A DNA stretch of 64,000 nt from Actinoplanes sp. L3-i22 (GCF_019704555.1 NZ_AP024745.1:1732001-1796000); one strand, 5' to 3'. Shown: positions 1-9,212, counted from the first letter of the stretch. Numbers and translations are program-made. The notes: a model not told the origin generated them from the letters alone.

Positions 1-244
1 CCGACTTGCGGAACTGGCCGCGGTGCATGCTCTCGGCGATCGCGTAGCTGCGGCGGAGCAGGGCCACATCGGCCGACGGGTGGATGTTGCGATGGGTCTT
101 GGCCAGGGTCGTGACCGGATCGTCGTCGTTGCCCGGGAAGCTCAACAGCGAACGGAGTCGCTGGGTGAAGCTGAGCGGGCTCGGGGACGTGGCGGCCGGC
201 AAGGCACGACCGAGAGCGGCGCCGTGGCCGGCGTCGACGTCCAC
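1..244 (-). CDS. RelA/SpoT-family (p)ppGpp enzyme, N-terminal fragment
   Basis: Only the first 81 residues are in the window; the gene runs off the left edge. Read from a GTG at 244, the protein contains HPSADVALLRRSYAIAESMH followed by RGQFRKSG, the opening of the HD hydrolase domain of long RelA/SpoT (Rsh) proteins, which make and degrade the alarmone (p)ppGpp. The start is supported by an AGGGGG ribosome site 8 bases upstream and an in-frame stop just before that. The N-terminal extension of about 45 residues is Pro/Ala/Ser rich. A stand-alone HD hydrolase cannot be excluded because the synthetase, TGS and ACT domains lie outside the window. Confidence 0.7.
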   Translation of the reverse strand, partial: MDVDAGHGAALGRALPAATSPSPLSFTQRLRSLLSFPGNDDDPVTTLAKTHRNIHPSADVALLRRSYAIAESMHRGQFRKS

Positions 245-335
245 CCGGACACCCCCTCACCGATCGTCCACACTTCTCTACGAAGCATGGCACGTGGACT
301 CGGGATGGCTGAATCACCACAAGTCCGCGCGTGCC

Positions 336-2138
336 TTACAGCCTAAGCGAGCGGGCGTCATCCGAACGGTCAGTTACCGATAGGCGAACGGTCGAGTCTT
401 GGGCTGATGCGGCCGATTCAGCCCTGCTTAGCAGCGCGGCGAAACGCGCCGCGCCACGAGCCGGTGACACCCAGTCGCCGGAGGTTTCCACCAAGCGGGT
501 GTCCACCCGCTCCAGCCACGCCAGGATCCGCTCGGTCTCCTCGGGCGTCGCCGACGCCACCGGGCCCGGTCCGGGAAGGACCGTCTCGGCGGTCAGGCGC
601 GCCGCGTCCAGGGTGGGCCGCGGGTGCGCGCGCGGCGGCGAGGTGGCCGCGGCGGCCAGCCGGCCGTGCCGGACCACCACGATCTCCCAGCCGCCCTTGT
701 CGTCCCGCCGGGCGGCGACGATCTCCGGCAGGCGGGTCAGCGCGTTCAGCCGCTGCATCCGGATCAGCGCGCGGAGCAGGGCGATCAGGCGGGACCGGAC
801 GGTGGCGGCCTCCTCGTACCGCTGCTTGTCGCTCAGCGTGTCGATCCGGGCCAGGATCGCCTCGATCACCGGGCCCGGGTCGCCCGAGGTGGCGGTCCGG
901 AACGGGAGGGCGGCGCGCAGGTCGTACTCCGCCGGGGAGATCTCGTGCTCGCACGGCGCGGGGCAGCGGCCCAGCTCGGCCAGCGCGCACGCCGGGGTGC
1001 GGGTGCGCAGCGAGAGCTTGTGGTTGCACTGTCGCAACGGCACCGCGTCGTAGACCCCGGCGGCGGCCAGCTCGGCGGTGCGCCGCGAGGTGAACGGGCC
1101 CAGATAGGTCGCACCGTCCTCGGCGAACCGCCGGACCACCGACAACCTCGGGAAGGCCTCCGCGGTGAGCTTCAGCCAGACCATCCGCTCGGGATATTTG
1201 GACCGCCGATTGTACGGCGGTGCATGCGCGGCGATCAGGCGCAACTCCCGGACCTCGGCCTCCAGCGAGTGGGCGCACTCCACCGCCTCCACCCGCACCG
1301 CCGCGGTCAGCATCTCGGAGGAGATCCGCGAGCGCTTCTCGGCGGCGGTGAAATAGCTCTTCACCCGGGTCGAGATGTCGTTGGACTTGCCGACGTAGAG
1401 CGGCCGGTCGTCGGCGGCCCGGAAGATGTAGACCCCGGGCACCCGCGGCAGGTTGTCGGCCAGGTGCCGCCGGCTGCGCTGGGCCGGGGTGATCGTCTTG
1501 GCGAACTCGATCGCGTCGCCCAGCGTGTGCACCCGGAAGCTGCCCAGCCGCTCGATCAGCCCGTGCAGCACGTCGACGGTCGCCTTCGCGTCGTCCAGGG
1601 CGCGGTGGTTCGGCTCGACCGTGGAACGGAAGAACTGGGCCAGCGTGCCGAGCTTGCGGTTGGGCACCTCGTCACGGGTCAGCGCGCGCCGGGCCAGGGC
1701 CGCGGTGTCCAGCACCCGGGGCGACGGCCACGGATAGCCGTGCGCGGCGCAGGCCGCCTTGAGGAAACCGACGTCGTACGGCGCGTTGTGGGCGACCAGG
1801 ACCGCGCCGCGCAGGAACTCCAGCAGGCCCGGCAGCACCGCCTCGATCGCCGGCGCCGGGCGCAGCATCGCCTCGGTGATGCCGGTCAGGACGGTGATGA
1901 ACGGCGGCAGCGGCACCCCCGGGTTGACCAGGGTGCCGAACTCGCCGAGGAGTTCACCCGAACGCACCTTGACCGCGCCGATCTCGGTGATCCCGCCACC
2001 GTCCGGAGCGCCGCCGGTGGTCTCCAGGTCGAGCACGACGAACGTGGTGTCCGCCAGGGACAGCGCGGCCGGATCGACCGAACCGTCGGCGGACAGCAGC
2101 GTGTCCAGAGTGCCCTGCACATAAGCCGGTTGTGCCAC
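336..2138 (-). CDS. DEDDh exonuclease fused to GIY-YIG (UvrC/Cho-like) nuclease
   Basis: Residues about 25-190 form a DnaQ-type DEDDh 3'-5' exonuclease (FVVLDLETTG as ExoI, VAHNAPYDVGFL as ExoII, HRALDDAKAT as ExoIII). Residues about 215-300 carry a GIY-YIG nuclease (VPGVYIFRAADDRPLYVGKS), followed by a UvrC-like region with a Cys cluster (CxxxEIGRCPAPC-like). The arrangement is that of mycobacterial Rv2191 and suggests a DNA-repair nuclease that incises and trims damaged DNA. The frame is open from a GTG at 2150, but the promoter -10 box TAGTGT covers 2147-2152, so I place the start at the GTG at 2138 on a leaderless message (600 aa). It carries the shared TGTCGTAC promoter motif. Confidence 0.9.
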   Translation of the reverse strand: MAQPAYVQGTLDTLLSADGSVDPAALSLADTTFVVLDLETTGGAPDGGGITEIGAVKVRSGELLGEFGTLVNPGVPLPPFITVLTGITEAMLRPAPAIEAVLPGLLEFLRGAVLVAHNAPYDVGFLKAACAAHGYPWPSPRVLDTAALARRALTRDEVPNRKLGTLAQFFRSTVEPNHRALDDAKATVDVLHGLIERLGSFRVHTLGDAIEFAKTITPAQRSRRHLADNLPRVPGVYIFRAADDRPLYVGKSNDISTRVKSYFTAAEKRSRISSEMLTAAVRVEAVECAHSLEAEVRELRLIAAHAPPYNRRSKYPERMVWLKLTAEAFPRLSVVRRFAEDGATYLGPFTSRRTAELAAAGVYDAVPLRQCNHKLSLRTRTPACALAELGRCPAPCEHEISPAEYDLRAALPFRTATSGDPGPVIEAILARIDTLSDKQRYEEAATVRSRLIALLRALIRMQRLNALTRLPEIVAARRDDKGGWEIVVVRHGRLAAAATSPPRAHPRPTLDAARLTAETVLPGPGPVASATPEETERILAWLERVDTRLVETSGDWVSPARGAARFAALLSRAESAASAQDSTVRLSVTDRSDDARSLRL

Positions 2139-2146
2139 GGCGGGCA

Positions 2147-2169
2147 ACACTAGAGCGGGGGTACGACAT
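2147..2169 (-). promoter_or_regulatory. TGTCGTAC-N8-TAGTGT promoter motif (copy 1)
   Basis: On the minus strand ATGTCGTAC is followed by exactly 8 bases and TAGTGT. The layout matches the RecA-independent DNA-damage (PafBC-type) consensus TTGTCRgtg-N8-TAnnnT. The last base of the -10 box is 9 bases before the GTG at 2138, which suggests leaderless transcription of the DEDDh/GIY-YIG nuclease. Three more copies with the same spacing occur in the window. Confidence 0.6.
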
Positions 2170-2242
2170 AAACCGAGCCGCCCGGGAAAAGATCACTTGC
2201 CTCAGCAAGCGTTTTACCGGGCCACGGTGTGAGAATGGGTGG

Positions 2243-3625
2243 ATGTCCGCGCCGCTGGAGCCCGATGACCGCCCCGTAGAGGAGGCGGCGGTCGAGGCTG
2301 CGGATGTCACCCTTTCGGCTTCCCCCGAGCCGGTCCTCCCGGAACCCGTCCGTCAGCGGATCATGGTGCTGGCCGCCGCGGCGCTGCCCGGCCTGCCCGG
2401 CGACGAGATCCCGGTCGTGCTGCGCCGGGTGGCCCGCTTCGCGCCGAACCGCCGGGCCCGCCTCGGCGGCCGGGAGATCGCCGCCCAGCTCACCGCCGAC
2501 CCGCTGTTCCGGCAGCGGATCGGCGCCCGGATCGTGACCGAGGCCGGTGACCTCGGCGCCGCCGTGACCAGCGGCGTCGCCCCGGCCGCCGCCGACCCGG
2601 TGGAGGTCGCCGCGCTGGCCTACCTGGCCCGGCCGGAGGGCTGGCGCGAGCTGATCGACGCGGCCGGCGACGTGGTCCGGGCCGACGCGGACAGCGCCGC
2701 CCTGGCCGACCGGATCCGGACTGCCGAGCAGCGCGCCACCCGCGCCGACCACGACCGGACTGTGGCCCGGGTCGAGGCCGACAAGCTCCGCGACGAGCTG
2801 GCCCGGGTCCGCGAGGAGCTCGGCCAGCTGCGCGAGGAGGCCCGCACCACGGCGAAGGCGCTGCGCGAGGCGCAGGCCGCGCAGAAACGCGCGGCCGACC
2901 TGCTGGCCACCGAGAAGGGGCGCGCGTCGCGCATCGCGCAGGAACACGAGGCGGAGGTACGCCGGATGAAGTCCCGCCTCACCGACGCCGAGACCGCCGC
3001 GGCCACCGGCAAGCAGGCCGCCAAGGACTCCCGCGCGGTCGACGACGCCCGGCTCTGGCTGCTGCTCGAGACGATCGGGCAGGCCGCCACCGGGCTGCGC
3101 CGCGAGCTCGCCCTGGAGCCGAGCGACAAGCTGCCCGCCGACTTCGTCGCCGACGCCGCGGCCGACCGCCCCGGCGCGCCCGAGCGGTCCCGCGCCCGCG
3201 CCCAGGACACCGACGACCCCGGCCGCCTCGACCAGCTGCTCGCCCTGCCCCGCGCGCACCTGGTCGTCGACGGGTACAACGTGACCAAGCGCGGCTTCGC
3301 CGACATGTCCCTGGAGCAGCAGCGCAAGCGCCTGATCACCGGGCTGGGCGGGATCGCCGCGCAGACCGGGGACGAGGTCACCGTGGTCTTCGACGGGGCC
3401 GAGCGGGTGCACGGGCTGCCGCCGGCGCCGCGCGGGGTGCGGGTGCTCTTCTCCCGCAAGGGGATGACCGCCGACGAGCTGATCCGGCAGCTGGTCCGGG
3501 CCGAGCCGCCGGGGCGCCCGCTGGTCGTGGTCTCGTCGGACCGCGAGGTGGCGGACGGGGTGCGCCGGCACGGCGCCTACCCGATGGGCGCCGACTCGCT
3601 CCTGCGCCGCCTCGCCCGCTCCTGA
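2243..3625 (+). CDS. YacP-like NYN-domain ribonuclease with coiled-coil N-terminus
   Basis: The 460-residue protein has an Ala/Arg/Glu-rich helical middle (about residues 160-290, coiled coil) and a C-terminal NYN domain of the YacP type (HLVVDGYNVTKRG, VTVVFDGAE, VVVSSDREVADG, then GAYPMGADSLLRRL). NYN domains are PIN-like metal-dependent ribonucleases, and the Asp residues of DGYNV, FDGAE and SSDRE are the expected metal ligands. The ATG at 2243 is chosen because upstream in-frame starts would overlap the divergent nuclease gene and its promoter. The likely role is RNA processing or decay in the cytoplasm; the substrate is unknown. Confidence 0.85.
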   Translation: MSAPLEPDDRPVEEAAVEAADVTLSASPEPVLPEPVRQRIMVLAAAALPGLPGDEIPVVLRRVARFAPNRRARLGGREIAAQLTADPLFRQRIGARIVTEAGDLGAAVTSGVAPAAADPVEVAALAYLARPEGWRELIDAAGDVVRADADSAALADRIRTAEQRATRADHDRTVARVEADKLRDELARVREELGQLREEARTTAKALREAQAAQKRAADLLATEKGRASRIAQEHEAEVRRMKSRLTDAETAAATGKQAAKDSRAVDDARLWLLLETIGQAATGLRRELALEPSDKLPADFVADAAADRPGAPERSRARAQDTDDPGRLDQLLALPRAHLVVDGYNVTKRGFADMSLEQQRKRLITGLGGIAAQTGDEVTVVFDGAERVHGLPPAPRGVRVLFSRKGMTADELIRQLVRAEPPGRPLVVVSSDREVADGVRRHGAYPMGADSLLRRLARS

Positions 3626-3631
3626 CCCGCC

Positions 3632-3775
3632 CCGCCCCGCGCCGCGCCGCCCCGCGCGGCCCCGCCTCTCCTCGCGCGGGCCCGCCTCGCGCGGCCCCGC
3701 CCCGCCCCGCGCTGCGCCGCCTCGCGCTGCGCCGCCTCGCGCGGCCCCGCCCCGCGCTGCGCCGCCCCGCGCGCA
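3632..3775 (+). repeat. CCCCGC/CGCGC low-complexity GC tract
   Basis: About 145 bases of imperfect repeats of CCCCGC, GCGCCGC and CTCGCGC directly after the NYN gene stop. It generates long false reading frames on both strands. No hairpin stands out and I see no gene in it. Confidence 0.8.
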
Positions 3776-3799
3776 TCTGCTGGGGCACGCGCGCGGAAA

Positions 3800-3822
3800 C
3801 TGTCGTACCCCTCGCATAGCGT
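3800..3822 (+). promoter_or_regulatory. TGTCGTAC-N8-TAGCGT promoter motif (copy 2)
   Basis: CTGTCGTAC, 8 bases, TAGCGT, the same arrangement as the copies at 2147, 7148 and 16235. The predicted start of transcription near 3829 leaves a 5' leader of about 55 bases before the small Cys-rich gene at 3884. Confidence 0.55.
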
Positions 3823-3883
3823 GACGGTTACCTGAGGTGACCGGCTCGTTGCACGGGGCGGCCCTCCTGGTTGAGGAGGGGTA

Positions 3884-4096
3884 ATGATCATCGATTGTGG
3901 TCGTTGCGTCGAGCGGACCGACGAGTGCACCGGGTGCCTGGTCAGCCTGCTCGCCGACACGCCGGACGGGATCGCCGACCTGACTCCCGGCGAGCTGCGG
4001 GCGATCGAGACGTTCGAGCTGGCCGGTTTCGAGGTGGAGCTGCTGGAGACGCCGGAGCCACCGGTGATCGTCCCGATGCGCCGCCACGTGGCGTGA
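3884..4096 (+). CDS. Small conserved Cys-rich protein (70 aa)
   Basis: The ATG follows a strong GAGGAGG ribosome site. The protein begins MIIDCGRCVERTDECTGC, four cysteines in a CxxC-x7-CxxC pattern that could bind zinc or an iron-sulfur centre, and ends in an acidic helical segment. I recall similar small proteins in Streptomyces and relatives, but no function is known to me. It lies 28 bases before the M48 protease gene and may be co-transcribed, although that gene also has its own -10 box. Confidence 0.75.
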   Translation: MIIDCGRCVERTDECTGCLVSLLADTPDGIADLTPGELRAIETFELAGFEVELLETPEPPVIVPMRRHVA

Positions 4097-4124
4097 TCAT
4101 GAGGAGCCCCTAGGATCTTCTGTC

Positions 4125-5381
4125 ATGACTCCCCGGTTGTGGGCCCTCGTCACGTTCGGGGTGCTCCTAGTGGCGCTGGTGGTCTTCGCCGCGCTCACCG
4201 TCCCGTGGCATCGCGCGCCCGCGCCCCGTGCCGATCAGGTGGCCGCGCTCGGCCAGTTCCCGTCCGAGCAGGTGGCCCGGGCCCGGCAGTTCCGCGCCGA
4301 GCTGCGCCCCGGCACGTACGCAAGCATGATCTTGGGGTTGATCGTGGCCCTGGTCCTCGGCCTGACGCCGGTCGGCGCGCGGCTGGTCGAGCTGGCCGGC
4401 CGGCCGTTCGGTGACCACTGGCTGGCCCGCGCGGTGCTCGGCGGCCTGCTCGTGGTGCTGGTCGGCGAGGTGCTCACGCTGCCGTTCGCGGCCTGGCGGC
4501 ACACCGTCGTGGTGCGCTACGGGATCTCCACCCAGTCCTGGGGCGGGTGGGGCGCCGACCTGCTGAAGTCGCTGGTCGTCTCGGTGGTCCTGGGTGGCCT
4601 CGCGCTGGCCGGCTTCTTCGCCGTCACGCACTTCGCGCCGCGCTGGTGGTGGGCGTTCGGCGCGGCCGGCGCCGCCGGGCTGGTGCTGCTGCTCTCGTTC
4701 GTGCTCCCGGTGGTGGTCGAGCCGATCTTCAACAAGTTCACCCCGATGGCCGACGGCCCGCTGCGCACCGAGCTGATCGCGCTGGCCGACCGCGACGGCG
4801 TGCCGGTCAAGGACGTGCTGGTCGCCGACGCGTCCCGGCGCACCCGGGCGGTCAACGCGTACGTGTCCGGCCTGGGCCCGACCCGGCGGATCGTGGTCTA
4901 CGACACCCTGCTCACCGAGGCCACGCCGGACGAGGTGGTCTCGGTCGCCGCGCACGAGCTGGGCCACGCCAAGGACGGCGACGTGCTGACCGGCACGATC
5001 CTCGGCGCGCTCGGCGCGGCGCTCGCGGTCGTCGCGATCTACCTGCTCGGCGCGTGGTCCGGGCTGCTCCGGCTGGCCGGGGTGACGTCGATCGGCGAGC
5101 CCCGGGCGATCGGCCTGCTCCTCGCCGTGGCCGCGCTCGCCGGGCTGGCCGCCGGGCCGGGGCAGGCGTTCGTCTCCCGGCACATCGAGGCCCGCGCCGA
5201 CCGGCACGCCCTCGACCTGACCGGCGACCCGCAGACCTTCGAGGCGATGCAGCGCCGCCTCGGCACGGTCAACCTGTCCGATCCTGATCCGCCGACCTGG
5301 GAGTTCCTGATGTTCGCCTCGCACCCGTCCACCGTGCAGCGGATGGCCGCCGCCCGGGCGTACGCACGGGGCGAGCGCTGA
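4125..5381 (+). CDS. M48 (Ste24-like) membrane zinc metalloprotease
   Basis: The 418-residue integral membrane protein has hydrophobic segments near residues 5-25, 65-85, 105-125, 150-175, 180-205 and in the 290-345 region. The zinc motif is HELGH at 277-281, with the third ligand supplied by the EARADRHA region around residue 355. This is the CAAX-protease/HtpX layout, acting on membrane or misfolded proteins. A TAGGAT -10 box lies 8 bases before the ATG, consistent with a leaderless message. Its TGA overlaps the ATG of the next gene by one base, so the two are translationally coupled. Confidence 0.92.
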   Translation: MTPRLWALVTFGVLLVALVVFAALTVPWHRAPAPRADQVAALGQFPSEQVARARQFRAELRPGTYASMILGLIVALVLGLTPVGARLVELAGRPFGDHWLARAVLGGLLVVLVGEVLTLPFAAWRHTVVVRYGISTQSWGGWGADLLKSLVVSVVLGGLALAGFFAVTHFAPRWWWAFGAAGAAGLVLLLSFVLPVVVEPIFNKFTPMADGPLRTELIALADRDGVPVKDVLVADASRRTRAVNAYVSGLGPTRRIVVYDTLLTEATPDEVVSVAAHELGHAKDGDVLTGTILGALGAALAVVAIYLLGAWSGLLRLAGVTSIGEPRAIGLLLAVAALAGLAAGPGQAFVSRHIEARADRHALDLTGDPQTFEAMQRRLGTVNLSDPDPPTWEFLMFASHPSTVQRMAAARAYARGER

Positions 5382-6511
5382 TGGCCCGCACCCTGCTGGT
5401 CACCAACGACTTCCCGCCCCGGCCCGGCGGCATCCAGCAGTTCGTGCACAACCTGGCGGTGCGCCAGCCGGCCGGCTCGGTGGTGGTCTACTCGTCGACC
5501 TGGAAGGGCGCGGCCGCGTTCGACGCCGAGCAGCCGTTCGAGGTGGTCCGGGAGGACACCGGGATGCTGCTGCCGACGCCCGGGGTGGCCCGGCGGGCCG
5601 CGGAGCTCGCCCGGTCGCACGGCTGCGACAGCGTCCTGTTCGGCGCGGCCGCCCCGCTCGGGCTGCTCGCCCACGGCCTGCGGCGCCAGGCCGGGATCAC
5701 CCGCGCGGTCGGGATCACCCACGGGCACGAGATCGGCTGGGCGGCGCTGCCCGGCGCCCGGGGCCTGCTGCGGCGGATCGCCCGGGGCAACGACGTGATC
5801 ACGTACCTGGGGGAGTTCCAGCGCACCCGCCTCGACAAGGCCCTGCACGGGCTGACCGAGCTGCGGCGGCTCGCCCCCGGGGTCGACGTGGACACGTTCC
5901 ACCCCGGGGTGGACGGCTCCGCGGTCCGGGTCCGGCACGGGCTGGCCGGTCGGCCGGTCGTCGTGTGCGTGTCCCGGCTGGTCCCGCGCAAGGGGCAGGA
6001 CATGCTGATCCGCGCGCTGCCGGAGATCCGCCGCCGGGTTCCGGGCGCAGCGTTGCTGCTGGTCAGCGGTGGGCCGTACCGGAAGACCCTGGCGCGGCTG
6101 GCCCGCGAGCAGGACGTCGAGGCGGACGTCGTGTTCACCGGGTCGGTGCCGTGGGCGGAGCTGCCGGAGCACTACGCGGCCGGGGACGTCTACGCGATGC
6201 CGTGCCGGACCCGGGCCGGGGGGCTGGACGTCGAGGGCCTTGGGATCGTCTACCTGGAGGCGTCGGCGACCGGGCTGCCGGTCGTCGGCGGCGATTCCGG
6301 CGGTGCGCCGGACGCGGTCCGGGAGGGGGAGACGGGGTACGTCGTGGGCGGGGCGGACGTTTCCGCGATCACTGACCGGATCGTGGGGTTGCTGTCCGAT
6401 CCTGATCAGGCTCGAGCGATGGGTAAGGCGGGGCGGGCCTGGGTGGAGCGGGAGTGGCGCTGGGAGACTCAGGCGGCCCGCCTCACCGCACTCCTCACCC
6501 CGCCAGCCTGA
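5381..6511 (+). CDS. pimB: GT4 glycosyltransferase, PimB'-type phosphatidylinositol monomannoside mannosyltransferase
   Basis: The 376-residue GT-B enzyme begins LLVTNDFPPRPGGIQQFVHN and has the donor-site segments VSRLVPRKGQDMLIRALPEI, then FTGSVPWAELPEHYAAGDVYAMPCRTR and EGLGIVYLEASATGLPVV. This matches PimB', which transfers the second mannose from GDP-mannose to phosphatidylinositol mannoside on the cytoplasmic face of the membrane. It is coupled to the M48 protease gene by a one-base stop/start overlap. Other GT4 acceptors remain possible, but the neighbourhood (SRPBCC, PlsC, DEDDh nuclease) matches the mycobacterial pimB' region. Confidence 0.88.
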   Translation: MARTLLVTNDFPPRPGGIQQFVHNLAVRQPAGSVVVYSSTWKGAAAFDAEQPFEVVREDTGMLLPTPGVARRAAELARSHGCDSVLFGAAAPLGLLAHGLRRQAGITRAVGITHGHEIGWAALPGARGLLRRIARGNDVITYLGEFQRTRLDKALHGLTELRRLAPGVDVDTFHPGVDGSAVRVRHGLAGRPVVVCVSRLVPRKGQDMLIRALPEIRRRVPGAALLLVSGGPYRKTLARLAREQDVEADVVFTGSVPWAELPEHYAAGDVYAMPCRTRAGGLDVEGLGIVYLEASATGLPVVGGDSGGAPDAVREGETGYVVGGADVSAITDRIVGLLSDPDQARAMGKAGRAWVEREWRWETQAARLTALLTPPA

Positions 6512-6628
6512 CCCGCCCTGCCCTGCCCCGCGCCCGCCCGCCACGCTCGGCGCCGCGCACCCCACACCCCGCACCCCGCGCTCGGCGCCGCCCGTCGTGG
6601 CCGTCGCGCGGGCCGGTGGTGCGGCTGG

Positions 6629-7141
6629 TCAGCGGCTCCAGCCGGCCGGGTTGCTCGAGCTCTCCCGGCTGATCCCCGAGCTGGTCTCCGGCCAGGTGCC
6701 GAAGCGCTTCTCGTGGAGGTTGGCGAAGAAGTAGCACATCGCCTCGCAGTCGGCATCCGTCACCGCAATCCCCGGATCGCCGGAGACCGCCTCGTAATAG
6801 GCCCGGCCGAGCGCGACGATCTGCCCCCGCGCGTAGAGGAACCCGTCGTCGGACCCGTCGGTCACCTCGTGGATGTCCTCCCGGTCGATGTCGTAGAGCT
6901 TGCGCTCCAGAACCCGGTCCAGGTCGGTCAGCTCCTGCGCGGAGAGATCCGCGCTGACCAGGGCGAGCTGCTCCAGAAAGCGGTCCAGCCAGGCGTCGAT
7001 GGCGTAGCGGTCGGCGCCGGGCGGCGGGGCGAGCAACTCCTGGCGCAGACGGTTCGGCTCGTCGCCGAGCGCGGCCCAGGCTGACTCGACGAGGCCCCAG
7101 AAGCGCGCCTCGTCGGCCGCGGCCGGAAGGATCGTGGTCAT
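6629..7141 (-). CDS. DUF4240 domain protein
   Basis: The 170-residue protein starts MTTILPAAADEARFWGLVES and contains FLEQLALVSADLSAQELTDL and the LYDIDRED / SDDGFLYARGQIVALG segments typical of DUF4240, a small cytoplasmic family without a defined activity. The ATG at 7141 lies 7 bases after a TAGCGT -10 box, so the message is predicted to be leaderless. It carries the shared TGTCGTAC promoter motif and may be damage-inducible. The C-terminus ends in a Ser-rich tail. Confidence 0.82.
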   Translation of the reverse strand: MTTILPAAADEARFWGLVESAWAALGDEPNRLRQELLAPPPGADRYAIDAWLDRFLEQLALVSADLSAQELTDLDRVLERKLYDIDREDIHEVTDGSDDGFLYARGQIVALGRAYYEAVSGDPGIAVTDADCEAMCYFFANLHEKRFGTWPETSSGISRESSSNPAGWSR

Positions 7142-7147
7142 GGCGGC

Positions 7148-7170
7148 ACGCTAACAGCGGGGTACGACAT
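7148..7170 (-). promoter_or_regulatory. TGTCGTAC-N8-TAGCGT promoter motif (copy 3)
   Basis: Minus-strand ATGTCGTAC, 8 bases, TAGCGT; the last -10 base is 7 bases before the ATG of the DUF4240 gene, fixing a leaderless start. Confidence 0.6.
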
Positions 7171-7248
7171 GAATGAGCGGGAAACGTCGTGGACAGCGGT
7201 CACCCGGGCGGCGTAGGAACGGAAGGACCCCCGGACCGGAGGCCGCTG

Positions 7249-9192
7249 ATGCCGGACGCCAGCCCCGCCCGCCCCGCCGACGCCGACGACAATCATGACG
7301 ATCTGGACACAGCGACCGCCCTGGACAGCGGGGACGACGGTGAGCTGGACCTGCCCTACTGGCTGACCAGCACCCAGGAGGCGGCGAACACCGGCTTCCT
7401 GCGGATGCTCCGGCGCCTGCCGAGCCTGCTCGGAGCCGCCTGGCTGCTCGCCTGGCGGGCCAACCCACGACTCGCCGCGGCCGTGCTCACCCTGCAGGTG
7501 GCGGGCGGTGCGGTCAGCGCCGTCGGGCTGATCAGCGTGGTCGGCGTGTTCGACGGGCTGCTGCGGGCCGGCCCGACGCCGGAGCGCGTACGTGCCGCCG
7601 TACCGTCGCTGATTCTTTTGATTGTCGCCCTTGCCGTTAAAGGGCTGCTGGCGAGCGCGGCGACGGCGGCGCACGGCCGTCTGTCGCCGACCGTCTACGA
7701 GGCCGCCGAGAACCGTCTCCTCGACCTCACCACCCGCGTCGACCTGGCCACCTTCGACGATCCGGAGTGGCGGGACGCGATGGAGCGGGCCCGCGACCGC
7801 GGCATCCACGCGGCCCAGTCGGTGGTCGACTTCGGCATCCAGGTGCTCACCAACCTGATCGGGCTGATCGCCGCGGCCGGGGTGCTCACGGTGCTGCACC
7901 CGGTGCTGTTGCCGCTGCTGGTCCTGGCGGTGGTGCCGACCGGCTGGGCGGCGGTGCGGGCGGCCCGGTCCGGCTATCGCAGCCGGCTGGAGTTCATCGC
8001 CGTCTGGCGACGGCATCGGATGCTGGCCGAGCTTCTCGCCGCCCGCGAGCCCGCGGGAGAATTAAGAGCTTTCACGGTACGGCGTTTTCTGCTCACCGAG
8101 GCGTCCCGGTTGCTCCGGCTCGCCACCGTGGCGGAGATCGGCGTGGCGACCCGGGCGGTCCGGACGAACCTGGCCGGGCAGGCGCTGAGCGGGCTGCTCA
8201 CCGGCCTGGCCTACGTGACGTTGTGCTGGCTGCTCTGGACCGGCCGGATGGCGCTCGCGGCCGGCGGCGCGGCCGCCTACGCGATCAACATCGGTATCGG
8301 GCAGCTGCGTGAGCTGGCCTTCTCCGCGAACCGGGTGTACGAGTACGGCCTGTACTTCGCCGACTTCCAGGGCTTCTGCGAGCTCTCCGAGGCGCGCGCC
8401 GAGCCGGCCCCGGAGGAGACCGCCCCAGCGTCGTTCACCGAGATCCGGGTCGACGGGGTGACGTTCCGCTACCCGGACGCCGAACGCCCGGCCGTCGACG
8501 GGGTCAGCCTCACCCTGCGCCGCGGCGAGATCATCGCGCTGGTCGGCGAGAACGGCTCGGGCAAGTCCACGCTCGCCGCGGTCCTCGCCGGGCTGTACCG
8601 GCCGGAGCAGGGCACGATCACCTGGGACGGGGTGGACGTGAGCGGCTTCCGGCCGGAGACCGTCCGGGAACGGGTCGCGGTGGTGATGCAGGAGCCCACC
8701 CGGTGGCCGCTCTCGGCCCGCGCCAACATCGCGATCGGCCGCCACGACCGGCCCGCCTCGCTGGCCCAGGTGCAGGCGTCGGCGCGGGCCGGGGACGCGC
8801 ACGACTTCGTGATGGAACTGCCACGGACGTACGAGACGCTGCTGTCCCGCCACTTCACCGACGGCGCCGACCTCTCCGGCGGGCAGTGGCAGCGCCTCGC
8901 GGTGAGCCGCGCCTTCCACCGCGACGCGCCGCTGCTGATCTGCGACGAGCCGACCGCGAACCTGGACGCCCGGGCGGAGCACGAGGTCTACCGGCGGCTG
9001 CGGGATCTGGCGGCGGGGCGCACGGTGGTGCTGATCACGCACCGGATGGCCAGTGTGCGCGAGGCCGACCGGATCTATGTGCTCGATCACGGGTCGGTGG
9101 TGGAGGAAGGGGATCACGAGGAGTTGATGGGGGTGGGCGGGTTGTACGCGCAGTTGTTCACACTGCAGGCCAGTGCCTATCAATCGGCCTGA
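7249..9192 (+). CDS. ABC exporter half-transporter (fused permease-ATPase)
   Basis: The start is the ATG at 7249, 6 bases after CGGAGG; the upstream in-frame GTG at 7189 lacks a ribosome site. In 647 residues it has a type-1 exporter transmembrane domain (about 60-340) and a nucleotide-binding domain (about 385-640). The latter has Walker A GENGSGKST, signature LSGGQWQRL, Walker B LLICDEPTANLD and H-loop LITHRM, all intact. It should act as a homodimer or with a partner outside this window; the substrate is unknown. The neighbouring membrane thioredoxin hints at, but does not prove, an envelope redox role. Confidence 0.9.
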   Translation: MPDASPARPADADDNHDDLDTATALDSGDDGELDLPYWLTSTQEAANTGFLRMLRRLPSLLGAAWLLAWRANPRLAAAVLTLQVAGGAVSAVGLISVVGVFDGLLRAGPTPERVRAAVPSLILLIVALAVKGLLASAATAAHGRLSPTVYEAAENRLLDLTTRVDLATFDDPEWRDAMERARDRGIHAAQSVVDFGIQVLTNLIGLIAAAGVLTVLHPVLLPLLVLAVVPTGWAAVRAARSGYRSRLEFIAVWRRHRMLAELLAAREPAGELRAFTVRRFLLTEASRLLRLATVAEIGVATRAVRTNLAGQALSGLLTGLAYVTLCWLLWTGRMALAAGGAAAYAINIGIGQLRELAFSANRVYEYGLYFADFQGFCELSEARAEPAPEETAPASFTEIRVDGVTFRYPDAERPAVDGVSLTLRRGEIIALVGENGSGKSTLAAVLAGLYRPEQGTITWDGVDVSGFRPETVRERVAVVMQEPTRWPLSARANIAIGRHDRPASLAQVQASARAGDAHDFVMELPRTYETLLSRHFTDGADLSGGQWQRLAVSRAFHRDAPLLICDEPTANLDARAEHEVYRRLRDLAAGRTVVLITHRMASVREADRIYVLDHGSVVEEGDHEELMGVGGLYAQLFTLQASAYQSA

Positions 9193-9212
9193 TCGGGTGT
9201 CATGGTTGTCCC

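Noticed and set aside
624..2153. 509-residue open frame on the plus strand opposite the DEDDh/GIY-YIG nuclease
   Set aside because: It is the antisense shadow of a well-recognised gene; Arg/Gly/Gln-rich composition, no ribosome site and no recognisable domain.
2150..4087. 645-residue open frame on the minus strand across the NYN gene
   Set aside because: Shadow of the NYN gene joined to the CCCCGC low-complexity tract; repetitive RGGAARGGAA-type protein.
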